Of a DNA stretch of 64,000 bases, positions 57,262 through 64,000 are shown piece by piece (within the stretch, counting starts at the first letter, position 1; the number at the start of each line of letters is the position of its first letter). Location of the stretch: NCBI RefSeq assembly GCF_004011695.2, contig NC_082406.1:558001-622000 (forward strand), written 5' to 3'. The DNA comes from Ascochyta rabiei. Taxonomy: Eukaryota > Ascomycota > Dothideomycetes > Pleosporales > Didymellaceae. Position numbers and translations under genes: made by a program. A model generated the notes under the pieces. It was given only the letters and a program-made list of their open reading frames with translations, searched no databases and had not been told where the DNA came from.

Positions 57262-57423
57262 AGAAGATGAATGTTGTCGAAAGAACACGATAGCCAGCAA
57301 CAAGACACCGGTTCATCCACATCGCCGACACTTGAGTGTGAGAATGCGCGTGAAACGCAAGGAGACTAGAGGGCAACAGAACCATCATGAAAGATTCCAG
57401 TCGCCGCCTAGATCTGCCCACAT

Positions 57424-57801
57424 CTACTCTCTTCGATGCTTGTACTTGGCATCAACAGCCACGATTCCCAGAAGCAGTAATGCGACACTGATCGTCATGA
57501 ACACAATAGAAGTCCACATGCAGCAATGCCGTTCATTGGCCCTGAGCTTCCGTTTAGACGTGAGGGTATCGCATGTCTCGCAGTGCTGATGCGGCGTGAA
57601 TGAAGACTGCACATTAGAAGATATCGGCACGGTATGATCGTGCGCCAGCTCGATGTCAGATTCGTTTTGGGGGACCGTCGCGTAGGCAGAAGCTGGTCCT
57701 GAGCTTGGGACTGCGTTCACGGGGTGCTCGTGATTGAAGCCATGCTCATCGTAGGCGGGTGCGGCCTCAGAGGACGACAGTAGCTGGCTTTGGTGGCCCA
57801 T
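57424..57801 (-). CDS. Small single-pass membrane protein
   Basis: A single exon gives 125 aa (MGHQSQLLSSSEAAPAYDEHG at the start). The N-terminal 90 residues are polar and His/Ser/Pro-rich, with CETC at about 75-78. One TM segment lies near the C-terminus (about 94-117, SIVFMTISVALLLLGIVAVD), followed by a short basic end. Family unknown. It is convergent with the ABM gene, with 162 bases between the stops. Confidence 0.6.
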   Translation of the reverse strand: MGHQSQLLSSSEAAPAYDEHGFNHEHPVNAVPSSGPASAYATVPQNESDIELAHDHTVPISSNVQSSFTPHQHCETCDTLTSKRKLRANERHCCMWTSIVFMTISVALLLLGIVAVDAKYKHRRE

Positions 57802-59203
57802 GGTGGTGTTTGCGGCTGCTGTGAAAACAACGTTGCGGTAGGTTTGCGTTTGTTCTACGGCTTTCGTGCGAGCGACTGATTTTCATAAGTGCTTGTCGGT
57901 TTGTCATACCGGTGAGCTGGAGGCCCAACGAGGTCGATTCAGGGCTGCGGCTGCCGTGTCAGCCGGTACAGCGACAATGTCACGCTTGTAGCCCTTCTTG
58001 CGCAGCCAAGCTGAACCATTCGCCGGATCAAGTGGCAGTGCTCATCTCAACACCACAACAACTGGTCGACCGATTCGTTGGGAGCTATGGCCACCTCAAT
58101 CTATCTCTTCCGTTGACGCCTTGAGTTTCCAATTTTTGGGCCTTCCAGCCTCTGTCATTTGCCTGCGTAAGACGTGGGGTGTGACATATGATCTGAGCGA
58201 TAAAATCAATACAAGTAGGCGTTAAGGTTGTCGCTGCGGCGGTTTCCTCATGGTCCGCCACCGCCCGCAGTCGGTTTTGCACTCGACAAGGGTGGTGCCT
58301 GAACGGAGCAGAAATACGAGCTGCTTGCACTCAGCATCTGGTCATCCTTTATAAGAAGAGAACCCCAGCTGTAGCAAATCTTATTCCTACTCCTTTCAGG
58401 CACCCCCCTTGTAAACACCATCGCCCGTGCAAGGCCTTCTTTGGCTGTATGGTGTTGGATGCGTGGAGTAACAGCGTAAAGTGCGCCGAGCAAATCAGGT
58501 TGTATCACCTAAGCCAGCCAAGGACTGTCTGGCAGACTGTCGGTCGCACTACCTCTTCTGGTGATTGCGCAAACCCAGAAACCTAGCGTCGTTATCGTGT
58601 TCTCTACAAACAGAAACAGAACGGAATTTGACAAGTTGTTTATTTCCGCAAAGACGCCGTCAATTGGTTTCCTCCTTCTTGCCCCCGTCCGTTCTTCAAG
58701 CTCCCTGCAGCTCACCAAGCAACGACAAGCTTGACAAGCTTCGGTTGCATCGCCGCCTAAGGCTTATTTGCTGGATCCCTGATACTGCGCATGCTCTGCA
58801 CGGTACACTAGGGGCGTTCATCAAATCACGAACGAGCAATGCCAGGCGGTTGCATGAAAATGGTCGATTTGCGGGGCCGTACCAGCCCTTTGAGGAAGGT
58901 AGAAGTTCATGGTCGACCACGCCATGTCAGGGTCTCTTGCAATCATCAACAGCCGAACTCCAGCAGTGGTATCGTGAACCAATGGCCAGCATTTACCTCG
59001 ACCCACAATCTTACAACCCTCCGAACGACCCGTCTTATCCCAGGCCGTTCGGGTGCTCTGAACTTCCTCCTTCTTCTCGTAGTTAAGCGTCAGGACCTGG
59101 GTGCAGCAATGCCGTCACTTTCAAAAAAGTTCAAATACTGCTGTTGGACCAGCACTTGGAGCCCAGTTCATCTGGTTACAGCTCCCATTCCATCCGACTC
59201 AAG
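57802..59203. other. Intergenic (divergent)
   Basis: Shared upstream region of the small TM protein (minus) and the carboxypeptidase (plus). Frames up to 173 codons (58565..59086) have no domain and start without a good ATG. No gene was called. Confidence 0.45.
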
Positions 59204-61001
59204 ATGAAGCTCCTTAACCTCGTCAGCGGGCTGCTTTGCGCTTCCTCTGCGCTTGCTTTCAAGAGGCCTACCAAGCATTCGCTTCCCAGGTCTGTAGTCG
59301 AGAAGCGCGTGGCCAACCAGCCCTTCTCGCACCCAGAGATTCAGAAGCGAGCTTCTCGCTTCTTGACAAACAAGACCGAGGGTACGTAAAGCCTGGGAAC
59401 AAAATTCAACCAACATGAAGCTAATTTTGCACCAGCGTTTGCTGTCAATGGCTCCGGCATCCCAGAAGTCCCCTTCGACATTGGCGAATCTTACGCTGGA
59501 TTGCTGCCAATAAGCGACAGCCCTGATGAGACACGCAAGCTTTTCTTTTGGTTCTTCCCCTCGACAGCTGAACAGACACCTGAACACGTCACTATCTGGT
59601 AAGGGTTACTATACCTTTTCTGCAAGACTTTTACTGACTTGCTTCAGGCTGAATGGCGGACCTGGCTGCTCTTCACTCTCCGGCTTTTTGACCGAGAATG
59701 GCCCCTTTACCTGGGAGGCCGGCACGCTCGCCCCCGTCCAGAACCCCTACGCCTGGACCAACCTGACCAACATGCTATGGGTGGTAAGTCGGATATCTTT
59801 GCAAGATTTGATTCGTAAGGCAATATAGATTACTTACCATACTCAGGAACAACCGGTTGGCGTTGGATACTCCCAGGGAATACCCAACATCACCAATGAG
59901 GTCGAACTTGCGGCCGAATTTCGTGGATTTTACAAAAGTTTCGTCGACACCTTCCAAACTAAGCATTGGAAGACATACATAACCGGAGAATCTTACGCCG
60001 GATTTTACGTTCCTTACATCGCCGACGGCTTCATTTCTGCCAACGACACTGAATACTTCAACTTGGCCGGTATCTCGATCAACGACCCCATCATTGGAGA
60101 TTCGACTATCCAGCAGCAGGTGGTCATCTTACCCTTCGCTGAGCTCTGGCAGAATCTTTTCTACCTCAACGAGACCTTCCTTGAGCAGGTCCGTGATCTC
60201 CAGGTCCACTGTAACTACTCGTCCTACCTCGATACCTACTTCAAATTCCCGCCGCCCCAGGGGCCCTTCCCCCTTCTGCCAAACCCTTACACCCAGGCCG
60301 GTGAGTGTGACATGTTCGACACCTTCACCGACGCTATCTCCGAAATCAACCCCTGCTTCAATATTTACCACGTCACCGAGACATGCCCCCACCCATATAG
60401 CCAGCTCGGCATAGTGAACGGCGGCGATTACTCTCCCCCCGGGGCTGTCATCTACTTCAACCGCACCGACGTCAAGGAGGCTCTGCACGCACCTGTTGAC
60501 ACGAACTGGCAACAGTGTACTGACAAAAATGTCTTCGGTAACGGCGATATCTTCAGCTACGCTTCTGATACATCTGTCGGCCCTGCCAACAGCGGTGCTC
60601 TTCAGCGCGTCATCGAGTTCACCAACAACACCATCATTGGTTCAGGCGACCTTGACATGATCCTGTGTACCAACGGTACTCTGTTGGCCATCCAGAACAT
60701 GACCTGGAACGGTGCACAGGGTCTGTCAGAATACCCTGCTACACCGCTGTACGCACCGTACCACCCCGAGTACAATGATGGCGCTCTTGCCGGTGCGGGT
60801 TTCCAGGGTGTTTGGACTGCTGAGCGTGGATTGACATTCTACACTGCCCGTCTCGCTGGCCACGAGCTGCCCGGCTACACTCCTGGTGTCGCCTACCGTA
60901 TGCTAGAGATTCTCATTGGCAAGGTGAAGGATTTCAGCAGCACGGAGAGCTTCACTACCCAGACCGGCAACTACTCTGGTGAAGTACCTCTCTACAGGTA
61001 G
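59204..61001 (+). CDS. Secreted serine carboxypeptidase (S10)
   Basis: Exons 59204..59381, 59436..59598, 59648..59783 and 59847..61001 give 543 aa. The signal peptide is clear ([17 protein letters not shown], cut near residue 18), followed by a Lys/Arg-rich propeptide ([17 protein letters not shown]). The substrate-binding motif LNGGPGCSS is at about 113-121, the catalytic Ser lies in [12 protein letters not shown] (about S208), the Asp region is [13 protein letters not shown] and the His lies in LAGHELPGY. Several N-glycosylation sites (NLT, NET, NYSS, NRT, NNT) fit a secreted enzyme. It should cleave C-terminal residues from peptides outside the cell or in the vacuole. The third exon is 136 nt. 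Confidence 0.95.
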
Positions 61002-62742
61002 AATCGAAAACCTGCATGTAAAAATGTAGTTTGACGATCAGAGTTGTTGACAATAATTTCCGTGTACACGGTCAACAATTATATTCTTCACTTTACATTA
61101 TACGAGCCTTGGTCACTTTGACATCACGTGATGTTGATAAAGCAGATGTATCGTCTTTGCAAACGACCGACCTATTATCCTTGAAGGGTTCCTTGTTGCC
61201 CGTTCTCTTGTCATGTGAAGTCTCTGTTTGGCCCAAGTGTCGGCAGGTGCGTGTTTGCAGGTGCCCATTCCTCGTGTTCCCCATCAGTCGGCTGTTTTCG
61301 CTCAGCCGTAATAGTTCATCGTGACTAGTGATTTGTGCTTTTGCCGTGTGGCGTGCGGCTTGTTTTTGGAACAATATCCCATTTGGTTTGGCCTGATGTG
61401 GTGCTTGAAGTTTTCCCTCGATCTAACAACATTTCCTCATATGCTTTTCCTCCCTTATTTCCTTTCTTCCATTCTTCCCTTCTTTCGCTCTCAAGTCCAA
61501 CTTCTTGTCGTTGAGATTCGAACATGGAAGTTTTGGAGATGAGGTGGAGCATTGTGGAATCGAACACGGCTGTTCGAGGAACGCGCTACATAAACCTGAA
61601 CATTCGGAATGGGAGTTTTATTGACCAATCTGCGGGGCGACTAGGATCGGTATGTACCCACGCCAAGGTTACCGCCAGTCTTGGTAGCAATGGTCGGGTA
61701 TCTGCCAACGATCAATGTGCCAGAACAAGTCACGGGTGGAAGGTTCTCAAGAAGGATTCAGAAACGCTGGTGGTTATCGCGCAGTGGGATGCTGTCCACA
61801 TGATCTCAAAGACGACAAAAGTATTGCTGCGGGAGAATTTGGCATCGCAACGGCATGGACGCAAAACAGGACAAGATTTTGGACGACATGCGCAATGCAC
61901 TCGAAGTCGTGGACAAGGCGCTTGACGGAGAATCAAAATAAGGAAAGCTTGCCAGAGAATCGCAAGAAGGCCAGAATCAAAGAAAGATGGGTAAAGCTAT
62001 TGTTGAAGCCGACGTCACGGATGCTATTGAGAACACCAGAGCGGAGCTGGAATCGTTCAACATGGATGAATTTGCACCAGCCGTCCAAGCTCAGCAGTGG
62101 AAACTCACGAAGGTTGCATCCCCAGACAAATGTTCCTCTCTTTCTAATGTTTCATAGCGTGACAACAGCTAGCTGAGCTTAACCTAGCTGAAGAGCCGTA
62201 CCCATTTACGACACCTGCGGTGATTATGCACGGTGATTATGCACGGAAGGCTTAAGAGCAACAAACCTACAGCAGCCGTGCCTGTGGCTCCCTGAACTGC
62301 TTTCGAAGCTGTATCGTTCACTCAGATAGCTACGTCTGGCTATGCTGCATCAGGCTGTAAGACATTCAAGGGGGTCTTCTATTTCAACAAACAGTACAAG
62401 CTGGTATTTGTAGGGCGACCTTTCAACGTGGAGGAGAAGTATACGCTTCGAGGCTTAGGGTGGTATATGCGGGAGGAGCGAAGCAATGCGAAGCTGCCCC
62501 TTGCCAACCATTCGCCGACTCGGTGGTCAGGCTCTCCTGTCCACGCGAATTGACAAATGTCCTATGGGAGTCATTGCGCGCCACCGCACTCAGTACGGTG
62601 CTACACGGAAAGCATGCTTCATGAGTCTTTCCTTTTTCTTTTCTCTAGTTAACATAAATACATCCCAAACATTTCCACTGGCATCTGACAACACTACATC
62701 TCTCTGTTCGCTTTGAAAGACCTTGTACAATCTAAAGACTCG
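61002..62742 (+). other. Intergenic with degenerate coding-like pieces
   Basis: Several short plus-strand stretches look protein-like but do not join: KQDKILDDMRNALEVVDKAL (about 61860-61930, ending at TAA), AIVEADVTDAIENTRAEL (about 61990-62050) and KGVFYFNKQYKLVFVGRPF (about 62370-62430). They sit in different frames, separated by stops, with no splice sites between them. This may be one or two decayed genes or a transposon fragment. A tandem pair GTGATTATGCACG occurs near 62220-62245. Confidence 0.35.
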
Positions 62743-64000
62743 TTACAGCGTAAGAGCGTTCCACCTGTGAATCAGAGCATTAAGTCTTCCCCTCGTATCA
62801 CCATCGCTTTTTGATGCGTCTTCGGGCCCATTCTGTACATACTCTAGCTTCGATGGAAACCCATACTCGATAAGGATATCGCCTGTGTCGATTGGTTCTT
62901 TGATCGCAATGAACGAAGCCTTTGCCGCAGGAGGTATCCTTTTCTTCATGCCTCGGGCAACTGCCTCGATCCCCCGGATTGGAAAGACTAGTCCTGGCAG
63001 ATCTAGCGGCTCCCGACGGAGTCCTATCGCGGCTCTAGTGAAAATCTGTTGGCTGAGAGGGTCGTCCAGGGATGGTATGAGTGTAATGCACGCGTGGTAT
63101 AGCGCGTTGAGAAACATCGCTGAGTAATGTCCTGGTAGGTGGGTATTGAAGTGATGCTCTACTGTCTCTACGATACGTTGACAGTGTGTGACACGGAGCT
63201 CATCCACTGTTGTGTGATCTATGAAATTGGTCTTATAATGCAAGAACCGTAGTGCGAAGATGGCTACCTCTTCGTAGTGTACTCTAGACAAGCATTAGCT
63301 CAACACTACTCGATCTTTGTCCTGGATTTCGGAAATACCTTAACAGACTAGTACCTGGGGTATAGTTCAACTCGTTCAATAAATGGTTTGGCAGTGACTT
63401 CCGCCATGCTAAGACCTTGTTGTAAAGTCCTTTCCTTATCGTAAGGTCATTCTCGTTCCCAGACCTGAGCAAGTCTTCGTTGTACTGTATGATTTCATTC
63501 TGCAATATATTCAGATCGCACGCTGCGCTCAGGACCCCGGGTGCGAATTGAGGGCGAGGTGAAGCGCTTGTGAATGCTTGGCCAAATAGATCGACGTTCT
63601 CAACAGGCCCTGATGGTTCTACTTGCTCATGAAACAATCGTGGGACAGTCGGTTTTCGGAGAGCCGGCGTCTTGTTCTGCAGTGCTGCCAATATGCTGTC
63701 CAAGTTAACTTTGCATATTTCATCCGAACAAGCTTCGTTACCTTTCGTAGCAATAGACGCCCCACACAGCCCTACAATATGCTCTTTTCTCTTCCGGATC
63801 AGAAATCTGTGAAAGCCTTGCAGGGATTGCAAGGCGATCCAACATATCATACCCTAGGTGTCGGTAAACGGCGCCTGCGCGGTCTCGCCCGAAGTATGCA
63901 CTGTTCATGAACATGATGACGGAGCCTTGAGCGGTAGGCAAAGATGGCACATCTATATCATGTTCGAGGTGTCGTCTAGCTTCGGCATCAAATAACTCAC
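62743..64000 (-). CDS. Fungal-specific transcription factor, 3' part (partial)
   Basis: The gene runs off the right edge, so the 5' end (with the Zn2Cys6 DNA-binding domain, if present) is missing. Visible exons: to 63742 (continuing past 64000), 63695..63355 and 63281..62743, giving about 380 aa that end at a stop at 62743-62745. The middle homology region is typical: AYFGRDRAGAVYRHLGYDMLDRL, EEKRAYCRAVWGVYCYE, TVPRLFHEQ, and a C-terminal helical part (VHYEEVAIFALRFLHY; RIVETVEHHF). Introns are 46 and 73 nt, in phases 2 and 1. Such proteins usually control a nearby metabolic or secondary-metabolite pathway, but no such cluster is visible in this window. Confidence 0.82.

Noticed and set aside
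1..64000. CRISPR array, rRNA operon, intact transposon or secondary-metabolite cluster
   Set aside because: No direct-repeat/spacer pattern, no rRNA-like sequence, no transposase or reverse transcriptase motifs, and no PKS/NRPS/terpene synthase gene was seen.

Overview
This window is nuclear DNA of a filamentous ascomycete. The genes are split by introns of about 45-80 nt with GT..AG ends and CTAAC/CTGAC-like branch sites, the coding strands are balanced in GC, and many products are typical of Pezizomycotina: a TDT/Mae1-type transporter, an S10 carboxypeptidase, a fungal-specific transcription factor, kinases with an HGD motif, a fungal CorA-like protein and F-box/2EXR-type relics. The protein style suggests Dothideomycetes, but no marker gene settles this. 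No rRNA, tRNA, CRISPR array or intact transposon is visible.

Layout. 0.8-9.3 kb: a TM/coiled-coil/zinc-finger protein, an MFS sugar transporter and a large two-TM coiled-coil protein. 10.7-15.7 kb: a decayed 2EXR-like gene, then HEM14 (last step to protoporphyrin IX) and NAB2 (poly(A) RNA binding), all on the minus strand. 17-24.4 kb: a small membrane protein, a broken F-box gene, a broken catalase-like gene, an intact C4-dicarboxylate/malate-type transporter, a small CxxC protein and a broken membrane protein. 25-29.5 kb: an LRR-like protein and a PGAP4-like GPI glycosyltransferase.

30.8-38 kb is the most unusual block. Two divergent protein kinase genes share the same unknown N-terminal domain, and both have HGD instead of HRD in the catalytic loop. 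They flank a CorA-like two-TM membrane protein. The second kinase ends in a putative C-terminal membrane anchor. About 3.3 kb of nearly gene-free DNA follows, containing a TA-rich block that looks repeat-derived and mutated, and a 16-C run.

41.3-51 kb is dense housekeeping DNA: an INP54-type PIP2 5-phosphatase, a mitochondrial-type SDR, a GYP2/MDR1-type Rab GAP with a GC-AG intron, and an AMP-forming acyl-CoA synthetase. 51-57 kb is sparse, with a small Cys-rich protein, a possible relic broken only by stop codons, and an ABM-domain protein. The window ends with a small TM protein, a secreted serine carboxypeptidase, a degenerate coding region and the 3' part of a fungal transcription factor that runs off the end.

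The intact housekeeping genes sit among at least four clearly broken genes (10.7-24.4 kb) and two weaker relics, so this looks like a mosaic of core and decaying accessory sequence. Exon junctions below were placed by reading splice signals and frame; none is transcript-confirmed.
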